Of a stretch of DNA of 64,000 nt, positions 1 through 8,396 are shown piece by piece. The first letter of the stretch is position 1. The number at the start of each line of letters is the position of its first letter. Under the pieces are notes generated by a model. That model worked only from the letters and a program-made list of their open reading frames with translations. It did not search any database and had not been told where the DNA came from. The position numbers were made by a program, and so were the translations under genes. Origin of the DNA: Desulfobulbaceae bacterium BRH_c16a (GTDB taxonomy: Bacteria > Desulfobacterota > Desulfobulbia > Desulfobulbales > Desulfocapsaceae); the NCBI GenBank assembly GCA_000961725.1, contig LADS01000057.1, positions 41,220 to 105,219 on the forward strand, written 5' to 3'.

Positions 1-139
1 TAATCCAACTACCAAATATTTTCGGATTTGCATTTTCATGTGTTCGAGTAAAATATTTTATTCTTTATTGAGGTTAATGAACATGTTACACATCATTCCC
101 TAGCCAACCCCTATTGTATAGCATTAATAGCCGCGCAAG

Positions 140-1090
140 TCAAACATCATATCCCCGGCCGGCCGATGCCAATTGAAAAGACAGCATTGATTTCTCTGGA
201 TTCATCTCGGCTACGGCCCCAAGAGGCAAGGTAAGATTATGCGAACAATGTCCCGATGGAAAATTCCCCCAGATGGGGATCCGTCTATCGCAGAGTTCGA
301 GAGCTCTTGCCCATATATTTTGAAGATATCCTGTTTTTTCGGAATGTTGCGTGCATTGGGCCAGTGAGAAATCACCAAGGATGAGGCCGGCAATATTGTC
401 AAGTTTTCCGGCAAGTTTTAATTGCGTAAGCATGCGATCGACACGATACGCCGGCTCTTCCGTATCTTCCAGAAAAATAATTTTATTATCCCAGCTGAAA
501 TCGTATGCGGTACCGAGAAGAGTGAGGAGGCTGGCGAGATTCCCTCCCACTAAGGGAGCCGTCACTTTCGGCCCCTTCTTTAGGACCTCAATTTCTCCGG
601 CATATTCGGCGTGGGACCATTTGCCGGTGAGGCAAAGATAGAGACATTCAAGCGCATCCCGGTCGGCACCGCCAAGTGAAGCAACAACCGGTCCGTGTAA
701 GGAAACAAGGCCTGTTGTTGCATAAAGATAGTTCTGCAGGATGGTAATGTCGGAAAAACCGACGATCGGTTTTGGATTGCAGCGAACGAGCGAGAGATCA
801 ATTTTATCAATCATTCGAATGCAACCATACCCTCCGCGAAGAGCGATAAGCGCTTTAACTTCCTGATCTCGAAAGAGACGGTTGATTTCCTGTCCGCGAT
901 TTTCATCGGTGTCGGCGAAGTATTCTTTCCCTGGCCAGAACTCCCTTGGGAATTTCACCTCAAACCCCATTTCCCGGAGAATTTTCACTCCGCCGATAAA
1001 GCGATTAGTATCATGCAAACGGCCGGCCGGAGCAATTATGCCTATGGTATCGCCCTTCTTTAACTGTGGCGGGAAAAGAGGAGCAATCAT
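140..1090 (-). CDS. ldcA: LD-carboxypeptidase (peptidase S66)
   Basis: Predicted muramoyl-tetrapeptide LD-carboxypeptidase of peptidase family S66. It removes the terminal D-alanine from peptidoglycan tetrapeptides during cell-wall recycling. The 316-aa length is normal for the family. The family's Ser-Glu-His triad can be placed at Ser113 (motif GFSDIT), Glu208 (FLEDTEEPAYR) and His281 (GHCSHNLTLPLG). There is no signal peptide, which fits a cytoplasmic enzyme. The ATG overlaps the stop of the upstream coaX gene by 4 bp (ATGA), so the two are probably translationally coupled, although their functions are unrelated. Nothing downstream to the window edge looks like a gene. Confidence 0.93.
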   Translation of the reverse strand: MIAPLFPPQLKKGDTIGIIAPAGRLHDTNRFIGGVKILREMGFEVKFPREFWPGKEYFADTDENRGQEINRLFRDQEVKALIALRGGYGCIRMIDKIDLSLVRCNPKPIVGFSDITILQNYLYATTGLVSLHGPVVASLGGADRDALECLYLCLTGKWSHAEYAGEIEVLKKGPKVTAPLVGGNLASLLTLLGTAYDFSWDNKIIFLEDTEEPAYRVDRMLTQLKLAGKLDNIAGLILGDFSLAQCTQHSEKTGYLQNIWARALELCDRRIPIWGNFPSGHCSHNLTLPLGAVAEMNPEKSMLSFQLASAGRGYDV

Positions 1091-1887
1091 CGCAGCGTTA
1101 ATTTCCTGTAAATGATTGCGAGGCCATTCAAGGTCAAAAGAGGATCGATCACATCGATGGCGGTAGCAAAGGGAGCAATCAAACCGGACATGCCGCCGGT
1201 AGCGACAACTCGAAACGGTTCATCGATCGATTCGATCATTTCTTTTTTTATCCCTTGAACAAGGCCGTCGATCATCGCTCCGTAACCATAGAGGATGCCG
1301 CTCTTCATCGCCTGAACCGTCGATTTTCCGATGATGTGGACCGGCGCTTCCGAGACATCTATATGAGGGAGCTTGGCTGTCCTGTTGGCCAGGGCCTCCA
1401 GGGAAATAGCGATCCCGGGGAGGATAGTGCCGCCGAGGTATTCACGTTTTTCGGTTATGCAGTCAAAGGTGATGGCTGTGCCGAAATCGATGACAACCTG
1501 TTTACATTGGGCGGTGTCCCAGGCTGCAATGGAATTGACCAGACGGTCTGCTCCCACCTCTTGCGGGTTGTCGAGTTTTACCTGGATCAGGTCAGCCAGA
1601 CGATCCACCGAAACGACAATGATATCGTCTTCCAAGTAAGCTGAAAAATGTTTGCGGCAGCATGAAAGCCAGGCAGTCTCCAGGGTGGGTACGACACTCG
1701 CAATAATTATTCCGGTGATCTTTTCCTTCTGGATCCCGACCATGGTGAACAAGGTATGGTAACGAATCGCCAACTCATCGACAGTACTTTTGGCATCGGA
1801 CTTCAGACGCCACTGGCCGATCAGCACGCCTTTTTCGTACATACCCGTCACCGTATGGGAGTTGCCGACGTCAACCACGAGAAACAT
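1087..1887 (-). CDS. coaX: Type III pantothenate kinase
   Basis: Phosphorylates pantothenate in the first committed step of coenzyme A synthesis. The 266-aa protein has the type III (CoaX, ASKHA fold) motifs: DVGNSHT at residues 6-12 for phosphate binding, GADR at 112-115, DFGTA at 134-138, and a GGTILPG stretch near 152-158. It is the upstream member of a two-gene unit with ldcA (4-bp overlap). The later CoA steps are encoded by coaBC at 55.6-56.9 kb in the same window. It is transcribed divergently from cutA across about 185 bp. The start chosen has a modest purine-rich site (CAGGTG) a few bases upstream. Confidence 0.95.
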   Translation of the reverse strand: MFLVVDVGNSHTVTGMYEKGVLIGQWRLKSDAKSTVDELAIRYHTLFTMVGIQKEKITGIIIASVVPTLETAWLSCCRKHFSAYLEDDIIVVSVDRLADLIQVKLDNPQEVGADRLVNSIAAWDTAQCKQVVIDFGTAITFDCITEKREYLGGTILPGIAISLEALANRTAKLPHIDVSEAPVHIIGKSTVQAMKSGILYGYGAMIDGLVQGIKKEMIESIDEPFRVVATGGMSGLIAPFATAIDVIDPLLTLNGLAIIYRKLTLR

Positions 1888-1924
1888 ATTGCACCTGTTG
1901 GAGTATTTGATAATTTCAATGCTC

Positions 1925-1951
1925 TTGCATTGCCAGACCGGAGATTATAAT
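1925..1951 (+). promoter_or_regulatory. Possible sigma-70 promoter for cutA
   Basis: A perfect -10 hexamer TATAAT (1946-1951) lies downstream of TTGCAT (1925-1930). The spacer is only 15 bp, which is short, so the -35 assignment is weak. It lies in the divergent coaX/cutA spacer and would start RNA near 1958, just before a GAGGAG ribosome-binding-like site at 1955-1960. Confidence 0.35.
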
Positions 1952-1966
1952 AGATGAGGAGAAGAT

Positions 1967-2035
1967 ATGCATGCAAAACAACTCCGCGGCTCTCGCACAA
2001 ACAACAAAAAGACGAACAGAGCCGAAAAGCTATAA
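1967..2035 (+). CDS. Possible 22-codon leader peptide before cutA
   Basis: A GAGGAG site is followed five bases later by an ATG at 1967 that opens a 22-codon frame ending at TAA 2033-2035. It encodes a very basic peptide (MHAKQLRGSRTNNKKTNRAE, then KL). A second ATG at 1971, in the cutA frame, could use the same ribosome-binding site to give CutA a 34-residue N-terminal extension. I cannot tell which is used, or whether either is. The basic composition resembles no family I recognise. Confidence 0.25.
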   Translation: MHAKQLRGSRTNNKKTNRAEKL

Positions 2036-2072
2036 CGGAACAACCCGTCTCATTATCCAAGGTGAAACATCT

Positions 2073-2387
2073 ATGAATATTATTATAGTGTCGACCACGT
2101 TTACCAAGAAGGAAGATGCCGAACGTATCGCCGGATTGCTGCTGGATCGCAAGCTGATCGCCTGTGCCCAGATTTCAGGTCCAATCACAAGTATCTATCG
2201 GTGGCAGGAAAAGGTCACCTCCGCAACCGAATACACCTTGAGCCTGAAAACCACGCAACATCTCTTTCAGACCGTCCAGGAAACCCTCATTCAGGAACAT
2301 CCATATGAACTCCCGGAAATACTTGGACAAGAGATACATCACGTGAGCAGGGCCTATCATGACTGGGTGTGCGGTGAGGTCAAATGA
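2073..2387 (+). CDS. cutA: Divalent-cation tolerance protein CutA
   Basis: Small (104 aa) ferredoxin-like-fold protein of the CutA1 family, which forms very stable trimers and was linked to copper tolerance in E. coli. Its biochemical role is still uncertain. The sequence shows the family core: an N-terminal strand (MNIIIVSTTF), the KLIACAQI segment with its Cys, and the IYRWQEKV block. The ATG at 2073 is preferred because it gives the usual family length and has AAGGTG eight bases upstream. An in-frame ATG at 1971 would add 34 unconserved residues but is preceded by a better ribosome-binding site. The stop overlaps the start of the next gene by 4 bp. Confidence 0.9.
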   Translation: MNIIIVSTTFTKKEDAERIAGLLLDRKLIACAQISGPITSIYRWQEKVTSATEYTLSLKTTQHLFQTVQETLIQEHPYELPEILGQEIHHVSRAYHDWVCGEVK

Positions 2388-2593
2388 AAGAAAATGACGC
2401 TCGCGCAAAGGGCTACCGGAGACGAAAAAGCGGCGAATATGTTTGTCACTGCTGTCGGCAACCTCAGCAATTCTGCTGGAGTTGCCCATGCGGCTTCATG
2501 ATCTGCAATGAATGTTTCGAGGAAAACAAGTGGGGAATCAGCAACGGTCCCACCTGGATCTGTCCGGATTGCGAACGGATAAGGATGATGTGA
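2384..2593 (+). CDS. Small cysteine-rich zinc-ribbon protein, unknown function
   Basis: A 69-aa protein that I do not recognise. It has a basic N-terminus and a dense set of cysteines: a CHCC group, a CWSCPCG group, a CNEC group and a C-terminal CPDC pair. This suggests binding of two zinc ions in a compact zinc-ribbon fold. Trp and aromatic residues lie between the pairs. It starts inside the cutA stop codon (ATGA overlap), so it is probably translated with CutA, and a metal-related role is conceivable from that context alone. No catalytic motif or membrane segment is visible. Confidence 0.65.
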   Translation: MKENDARAKGYRRRKSGEYVCHCCRQPQQFCWSCPCGFMICNECFEENKWGISNGPTWICPDCERIRMM

Positions 2594-2722
2594 TATCCTG
2601 AGCAAGGAAATTTCCGCTCAACATCGCCCCTCTTTGCATCCACCTCGGGCCATTTGGCCGCTTCCGGAAGCAAGCGGAGAAAGAACCAGGTTTTCTCTTT
2701 GACCTACACCTGGTTAACGGTA

Positions 2723-2751
2723 TTGCGTCTTCCCCCGAAATGCAATAATAT
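2723..2751 (+). promoter_or_regulatory. Likely sigma-70 promoter for the topoisomerase pair
   Basis: TTGCGT (2723-2728), a 17-bp spacer and TATAAT-like TAATAT (2746-2751). RNA would begin near 2758, which excludes the longer in-frame starts (2654, 2750) and supports the ATG at 2795 for the parE-like gene. Confidence 0.5.
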
Positions 2752-2794
2752 GCCGGCTATCAATACTTCTTCCACTTCGACGGGTCGCCTCAAT

Positions 2795-4630
2795 ATGAAT
2801 GTATCTACAACTAGTTACGATGAAAGTAAGATAAAAACCTTAAGCTCTCTCGACCACATCCGAAAGCGTCCGGGGATGTATATCGGTCGATTGGGAGATG
2901 GCTCGAATCATGATGACGGCATCTATATTCTGCTGAAAGAGGTTGTAGATAATGCCATTGACGAATTCATCATGGGGGCTGGAAAAAGGGTCAACATCAC
3001 CATAAGTCCGACCGGCTACGTCACGGTACGGGACTTCGGCAGAGGCATTCCCCTCGGCAAGGTAGTCGACTGTGTTTCGACAATCAACACCGGTGCAAAA
3101 TACAACACCGATGTTTTCCAATTTTCCGTCGGTCTCAATGGCGTAGGAACCAAAGCAGTTAATGCATTGTCTGAACTTTTTATCGTAACATCCTACCGCG
3201 AGGGAAAATTTGTTTCGGCTAGATTTAACGACGGCAAGCTTGTCGATCAGGAAGAGGGGGATACCGAAGAGAAAAACGGCACCTTCATTGAATTCCTGCC
3301 TTCCAAAAAAATGTTTCCCGAATTCACCTTCGATCCGCTGTTTGTCGAAAAACGACTCTGGCGCTACGCCTACCTGAACGCCGGCCTGAAAATCCACTTC
3401 GACAAAAAGGTCTTTTACAGCGCCAACGGCTTGCTGGACCTGCTCAACAAGGAACTGGACGGCGCCGAGCTCTACCCACCAATCTATTATCATGACGCGA
3501 CGCTGGAATTCGCCTTCTCACATACCGACACCTTCAGCGACTGCTACTTCACTTTTGTCAACGGCACCTATACCAGTGAAGGGGGCACCCACCTTTCCGC
3601 CTTCCGCGAAGGTATTCTGAAGGGCATCAACGAGTTTTCCGGCAAAAAATTCATCAACACCGACGTGCGCGACGGAATAGTCGGCACGCTCGCCATAAAA
3701 ATAAAAGATCCGGTCTTTGAATCGCAGACCAAGAACAAGCTGGGCAACACCGAAGTCCGGTCATGGATAGCGGGCAAGGTAAGAGATGCCGTCTCCAGTG
3801 CTCTCTATAAAGATACCGAATCGGCGCAAAGGCTTATCGAAAAGATTATCAGAAACGAAAACGTCAGGAAGGAATTACAAAGTGTCAGATCGGAAGCCCG
3901 GGCTAACGCCAAAAAAGTTGCACTGAAAATCGATCAGTTGAAAGATTGCAAATATCATCCGTCAAAAACCAAACAGACGGAACCGGGCAGAGAGAGCATG
4001 GTCTTTATTACCGAGGGACAATCGGCGGCCGGCTCAATAGTTTCTTCGAGAGATCCGATGACCCAGGCGGTTTTCTCGCTGAAAGGCAAACCGATGAATG
4101 TCTATGGCCAGAAAATGGCGCTCCTCTACAAAAATGAAGAGCTCTATGCCCTGATGAGAGCGCTCAATATCGAGGAATCCATTTCCGACGTACGGTACGA
4201 CAAAGTCATCCTGGCAACGGATGCAGATGTCGACGGACTGCATATACGAAATCTGCTCCTCACGTTTTTTCTTCATTACTTTGAACCCTTGGTCAAACTC
4301 GGCTACATTTATGTCCTGGAGACACCTATCTTCCGGGTCCGCAACAAACAAGAAACCATCTACTGCTATTCGGAACAGGAAAAACAGGAAGCAACAAAAA
4401 AACTGCAGGGCAAGGGAAGCAAGATCACCGCGGTGGAAACAACGCGGTTCAAAGGACTGGGCGAGATTTCCCCCAAAGAATTCAAGCAATTTATCGGCCC
4501 CGATATTCGTCTGAAAAGCGTGACTCTCGATTCATTGAGCGAAGTGCACAAGGTCCTCTCGTTCTATATGGGCAAAAACACGCCGATGAGAAAGAAATAT
4601 ATCATGGAGCATCTTGTCGTAACCATATAA
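2795..4630 (+). CDS. parE: Type IIA topoisomerase subunit B (ParE/GyrB-like)
   Basis: ATPase/TOPRIM subunit of a type IIA DNA topoisomerase, 611 aa from the ATG at 2795. Its GHKL ATPase elements are VVDNAIDEF (Asn53), DFGRGIP (about 80-86) and the GLNGVG lid (113-118). The catalytic QTKNKLG lysine is near 313. The TOPRIM domain has the metal-binding Glu in TEGQSAAGS (Glu407) and DADVDG (476-481). EGQSAAGS departs from the usual EGDSAGGS, as in the short topoisomerase IV-like B subunits of several phyla. It pairs with the A subunit 70 bp downstream. I call it topoisomerase IV rather than gyrase from the pairing and short length, but gyrase activity cannot be excluded. Confidence 0.85.
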   Translation: MNVSTTSYDESKIKTLSSLDHIRKRPGMYIGRLGDGSNHDDGIYILLKEVVDNAIDEFIMGAGKRVNITISPTGYVTVRDFGRGIPLGKVVDCVSTINTGAKYNTDVFQFSVGLNGVGTKAVNALSELFIVTSYREGKFVSARFNDGKLVDQEEGDTEEKNGTFIEFLPSKKMFPEFTFDPLFVEKRLWRYAYLNAGLKIHFDKKVFYSANGLLDLLNKELDGAELYPPIYYHDATLEFAFSHTDTFSDCYFTFVNGTYTSEGGTHLSAFREGILKGINEFSGKKFINTDVRDGIVGTLAIKIKDPVFESQTKNKLGNTEVRSWIAGKVRDAVSSALYKDTESAQRLIEKIIRNENVRKELQSVRSEARANAKKVALKIDQLKDCKYHPSKTKQTEPGRESMVFITEGQSAAGSIVSSRDPMTQAVFSLKGKPMNVYGQKMALLYKNEELYALMRALNIEESISDVRYDKVILATDADVDGLHIRNLLLTFFLHYFEPLVKLGYIYVLETPIFRVRNKQETIYCYSEQEKQEATKKLQGKGSKITAVETTRFKGLGEISPKEFKQFIGPDIRLKSVTLDSLSEVHKVLSFYMGKNTPMRKKYIMEHLVVTI

Positions 4631-4645
4631 AATAAGACAACACTT

Positions 4646-4674
4646 CAGGCCTTGCCGGAAAACGGCAGGGCCTG
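4646..4674 (+). terminator. Strong hairpin between the two topoisomerase genes
   Basis: A 12-bp stem (4646-4657 with 4663-4674, one G-T pair) with a GAAAA loop lies between the B- and A-subunit genes. No T-run follows, so it may pause transcription, reduce read-through or protect the upstream message rather than act as a full terminator. Confidence 0.5.
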
Positions 4675-4702
4675 ATTCGCATTTACTTTGCTGACAGAGA
4701 CA

Positions 4703-6724
4703 ATGGAATCACATCCAGGCAAGCTTCATCAATTATTTGACAAGAATTTTCTCGAATACACTTCGTATGTCATTCGCGAAAGGGCAATTCCGTCCCTCGA
4801 AGACGGGCTGAAACCCGTGCAGCGGCGTCTTCTCCAGACCCTTCACAATATGGAGGATGGCCGGTTTCACAAAGTCGCCAATGTGGTGGGGGAGACCATG
4901 AAGCTGCACCCCCACGGCGACCAGTCCATATTCGCAGCGCTTGTCAATCTGAGCAATAAACAATATCTGATCGAACAACAGGGCAACTTCGGCAACATCT
5001 ACACCGGCGACCGGGCGTCGGCGGCAAGATATATCGAGTGTCGTCTCTCCCCCCTGGGCAAGGAGGTTCTGTTCAATAAAGATCTCACCGAGTTCGTCGA
5101 ATCGTATGACGGGAGGATGCTTGAACCGGTTACACTGCCGGCAAAAATTCCACTGCTGTTATTGCTGGGGGCGGAGGGCATCGCCGTCGGTATGGCTACC
5201 AAAATCCTGCCCCATAATTTTTGTGAAGTGCTTGATGCGCAAAAGAAAATTCTACGAGGGGAAGATTTTATTCTTTATCCGGATTTTCCGCAAAAAGCAA
5301 TGGTCGATGTCAGCAGCTACGAAGATGGCAACGGCAAGATCAGGTGTCGGGCAAGGATTGAAGAGTCAAACGAGAAGACCATAATAATAAAAGAAATTCC
5401 CTATTCTACCACCACCCAGTCCTTGACCGATTCGATTGAGAAAGCGGCAAAGGCAGGAAAAATCAAGATTGTCTCGATCAACGATTATACCGCAGAAAAT
5501 ATTGAGATAGAGATCAAACTGGCAAGAGGTATCTACGCCAAGGATACCATCGAAGCACTCTACGCCTTTACCGATTGTGAAGTTTCGATCATCCCAAACC
5601 TCACCTTGATCAATGGAATGACTCCGCAAACCGCAACGGTGAGTGAGGTGTTACATCAGAACACCGTTAAATTAAAGGAAGATCTTCAGAAAGAACTTAA
5701 CATTGAGCAAGGTCGACTTGAAGAGAGATTGCACGCCAAGATCCTGGAGCAGATATTCATCGAAGAGCGGCTGTATAAAAATATCGAAGAGGAGACAAGC
5801 TATCAGGCTGTTATAAAATCAGTCGATCGCTCCCTCGCAGCCTATCGCGAGCAGCTTATTCGCCCCGCCACCAAAGAGGACATCGAGCGGCTCCTGGAGA
5901 TTAGAATCAAGCGTATTTCCCGCTACGATATCAACAAACAATTGCAGGAAATCAAAGAAATACGGAAAAGGATGAAGGAGATCGCCAAATCTTTGCAGGA
6001 TATGGTCGGCTTTACGATTTCTTTCCTTGACGACCTCCTTAAAAAATATGGCCACTTCTATCCCCGCCAAACCGAAATCACCAGTTTTTCCGAAGTCAGT
6101 ATTCGAAATGTTGCTCTGTCAAACCTCATAATCGGCTACAACCGGAAATCCGGCTTCATGGGCCACCAGATCAAGGAGGAAGATCCTAAGGAAGATGTGA
6201 GTGTCACCTGTTCGGAATACGACAGACTGTTGCTGATTTTCACCGACGGCCTCTATAAAATTATTCCGGCGGCGGTTGAAAAACTCTATGTAGGTCAGGA
6301 ACTTCAGTGGTTCGGTATTGTCGAAAAGGATATCATTTTCAATGTTATTTACCGGGATGGCGCAGAAAATCATGCGTACCTTAAGCGGTTCACCACGCCG
6401 AGTTTCATACTCGAAAAGGAATACCGGTTATTTCCGGAGCATAAAAGATCGAAAATCCTGCACCTGGACTTTGGCGAGCATAAGTTTGTGAAAATCGGGA
6501 TGGTACCTTCCTCCAGGGCGCGAACCAATAGCATGGAGGTTGCCTTCGATGACTTCCTGATCAAAAACGTTGCCGCAAAAGGCAAACGAATAACCAACCG
6601 TGTGGTGAGAAAAATATCACCATCATCGGGCGTCAATTCGGAAACTGTGAAAAAAGTCCTCCCTCTGCCTGGCTTCGATCAAGGCAAGAAGAGTACCGAA
6701 GAGGAGGGGGAGAACGAAGAATAG
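4703..6724 (+). CDS. parC: Type IIA topoisomerase subunit A (ParC/GyrA-like)
   Basis: Breakage-reunion subunit, 673 aa from ATG 4703. A TTG at 4688 would add five residues. The winged-helix active site has the catalytic tyrosine in ASAARYIECRL (Tyr110), and the tower and coiled-coil regions follow to about residue 470. The C-terminal part is short, lacks a recognisable GyrA box, and ends in an acidic-basic tail. At the two classical quinolone-contact positions after HPHGD there are Gln74 and Ala78 instead of Ser/Thr and Asp/Glu. It follows the B subunit in the same direction and very likely forms one heterotetramer with it. Chromosome decatenation is the likeliest role. Confidence 0.85.
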   Translation: MESHPGKLHQLFDKNFLEYTSYVIRERAIPSLEDGLKPVQRRLLQTLHNMEDGRFHKVANVVGETMKLHPHGDQSIFAALVNLSNKQYLIEQQGNFGNIYTGDRASAARYIECRLSPLGKEVLFNKDLTEFVESYDGRMLEPVTLPAKIPLLLLLGAEGIAVGMATKILPHNFCEVLDAQKKILRGEDFILYPDFPQKAMVDVSSYEDGNGKIRCRARIEESNEKTIIIKEIPYSTTTQSLTDSIEKAAKAGKIKIVSINDYTAENIEIEIKLARGIYAKDTIEALYAFTDCEVSIIPNLTLINGMTPQTATVSEVLHQNTVKLKEDLQKELNIEQGRLEERLHAKILEQIFIEERLYKNIEEETSYQAVIKSVDRSLAAYREQLIRPATKEDIERLLEIRIKRISRYDINKQLQEIKEIRKRMKEIAKSLQDMVGFTISFLDDLLKKYGHFYPRQTEITSFSEVSIRNVALSNLIIGYNRKSGFMGHQIKEEDPKEDVSVTCSEYDRLLLIFTDGLYKIIPAAVEKLYVGQELQWFGIVEKDIIFNVIYRDGAENHAYLKRFTTPSFILEKEYRLFPEHKRSKILHLDFGEHKFVKIGMVPSSRARTNSMEVAFDDFLIKNVAAKGKRITNRVVRKISPSSGVNSETVKKVLPLPGFDQGKKSTEEEGENEE

Positions 6725-6776
6725 CTGGCAACGGTAATAAAACAAAAACCTGAATTCAATTATTTATTGGCGAAAG

Positions 6777-8162
6777 TTAATGTTTATTATCTATTTCACC
6801 TCTGAGTGAATGCTGTCCCGCATGCACAATCCTGACATCGACTATATCTCCAGCCACATGTCCGGCGCAGTCCGGGAAATGAACTATGTGATTGGTATCG
6901 GTACGGCCCTTTGCCCCATTGTCGCTGCACTCTTCAATCAATACCGACTTGACCAGGCCAACATACTCGCTATTGCGAAGAAGGCTGATCTCATCCTGTC
7001 TTTTTTGAAAAACCGCAAGTCGCTCCGACTTCACTCCCTCGTCGACCTTGTCGTCAAACAAACTTGCTCTGGTGCCCGGCCGATCGGAGTATTTAAAGGA
7101 AAATGAGCCATGAAAACGAACTGCTTCGAGAAGGTTCATGGTTTGCTGGAAATCGTCATCGCTCTCGCCGGGAAATCCAACAATAATATCGGTGGTTAAA
7201 GCAATATCTGGAATATATTCATGTAGTTTCTTAACTTTTTCGAGGTATTCGGCGGCGGTATATTTCCGATTCATCCTGCCGAGGATTCGATCCGAACCAG
7301 ATTGCACCGGGAGGTGGAACTGGGGACAAAGATTTTTCACATCCCGAAAACTCCTCACCAAGTCATCGGTGAGATCTTTTGGATTGGACGTGGTGAAACG
7401 TAAACGGGCCAATCCGTCGATATTTGAAACTTCCTTAAGAAGATCGGAAAAACTGTACGGTTCTCCGTCACCGGCAACCGCATTGGTCCTTCCATAACTG
7501 TTCACATTCTGTCCAAGCAGCGTTACCTCCCTTACACCTGCTTCAACCAATGTCTTAACTTCTTCAAGTATATCCTTTGCTTTTCGTGACATTTCCCGCC
7601 CCCGAGTATAGGGGACAACACAATAGGTGCAATAATTGTTACACCCTTGCATGATGGTTACAAATTTACTGAACTGGAAAGTTGAGGGAGACTGGAGGTT
7701 GCGATCCTTCCCGGAATGACCGGATTTTCTTTGGGGGAGCTTGGGCAGAAATTGAGGAATATCATAATCATCCCGAAGATCAGTGACTACCCGGCTACCT
7801 TCTTTATCGACACTCTCGAGAAGCGGACCAAGATTATAGATATTCTGGGTGCCGATCACCAGGTCAACATGAGGCATCCTTGCCAGCAGACGGGCTCCTT
7901 CCTGCTGAGCAACACAGCCGGCAACACAGATTTTCATTGTCGGTCTGCTCAACTTGGTTTTCCGCAGATACCCCAACAGACTCAAAACCTTCTGTTCCGC
8001 TTTGGCCCGGATCGAACAGGTATTGAGGATCACCAGGTCCGCCTCGTTCACATCCATACCTTCGACATATCCATATCCGGAAAGAGACTGCGCCATAATC
8101 TCCGAGTCTCTTTCGTTCATCTGACAACCAAACGTTTTTATATAAAAAATTTTTTGTTCCAT
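6777..8162 (-). CDS. miaB: tRNA-2-methylthio-N6-isopentenyladenosine synthase MiaB
   Basis: Radical SAM methylthiotransferase that converts i6A37 to ms2i6A37 in tRNAs reading UNN codons. The N-terminal UPF0004 domain holds the auxiliary-cluster cysteines Cys13 (FGCQMN), Cys49 (NTCSIR) and Cys83 (AGCVAQ). The radical SAM CX3CX2C motif is at 174-181 (CNNYCTYC), and a TRAM RNA-binding domain forms the last 60-70 residues. The 461-aa length is normal. Its substrate is made by miaA, encoded about 4 kb away on the same strand. It follows the DUF4911 gene by 6 bp and probably shares a transcript with purB and DUF4911. Confidence 0.96.
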   Translation of the reverse strand: MEQKIFYIKTFGCQMNERDSEIMAQSLSGYGYVEGMDVNEADLVILNTCSIRAKAEQKVLSLLGYLRKTKLSRPTMKICVAGCVAQQEGARLLARMPHVDLVIGTQNIYNLGPLLESVDKEGSRVVTDLRDDYDIPQFLPKLPQRKSGHSGKDRNLQSPSTFQFSKFVTIMQGCNNYCTYCVVPYTRGREMSRKAKDILEEVKTLVEAGVREVTLLGQNVNSYGRTNAVAGDGEPYSFSDLLKEVSNIDGLARLRFTTSNPKDLTDDLVRSFRDVKNLCPQFHLPVQSGSDRILGRMNRKYTAAEYLEKVKKLHEYIPDIALTTDIIVGFPGESDDDFQQTMNLLEAVRFHGSFSFKYSDRPGTRASLFDDKVDEGVKSERLAVFQKRQDEISLLRNSEYVGLVKSVLIEECSDNGAKGRTDTNHIVHFPDCAGHVAGDIVDVRIVHAGQHSLRGEIDNKH

Positions 8163-8168
8163 GCCATC

Positions 8169-8396
8169 CTACGTGTTGCCGTTTTCTTCTGTGAGTGATC
8201 CGGCGATTTGTCCCAGCAAGTCGAAAAGCTCGCCGGCCATCGCTCCGGGATATCTGATTACTACGAGTCCCCCAGAACAGTCGTAGCTCGAAAGAATTGC
8301 GAGATTGTCATATCCCTCAAGAATAAACTTCAAAAAATGGAATCTTCGTGAAGAAATCCGCAAAAAAACTTCATTCAATTTTCGTTCAGCCATCAC
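8169..8396 (-). CDS. DUF4911 domain protein
   Basis: A 75-aa protein matching my recollection of DUF4911, a small family found mainly in Deltaproteobacteria. The core is a KFILEGYDNLAILSSYD segment followed by a hydrophobic strand and a helix. Its function is unknown. The ATG immediately follows the purB stop codon with no spacer, and the gene ends 6 bp before miaB, so it is the middle gene of a purB-DUF4911-miaB unit. There is no membrane segment or metal site. The size and fold pattern suggest a ferredoxin-like regulatory or adaptor domain, which is only inference. Confidence 0.75.
   Translation of the reverse strand: MMAERKLNEVFLRISSRRFHFLKFILEGYDNLAILSSYDCSGGLVVIRYPGAMAGELFDLLGQIAGSLTEENGNT

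Noticed and set aside
2795..6724. Calling the topoisomerase pair gyrase
   Set aside because: Short subunits and adjacency fit topoisomerase IV better, and no gyrA-box C-terminal is visible; gyrase cannot be ruled out, so it is flagged in the entries.
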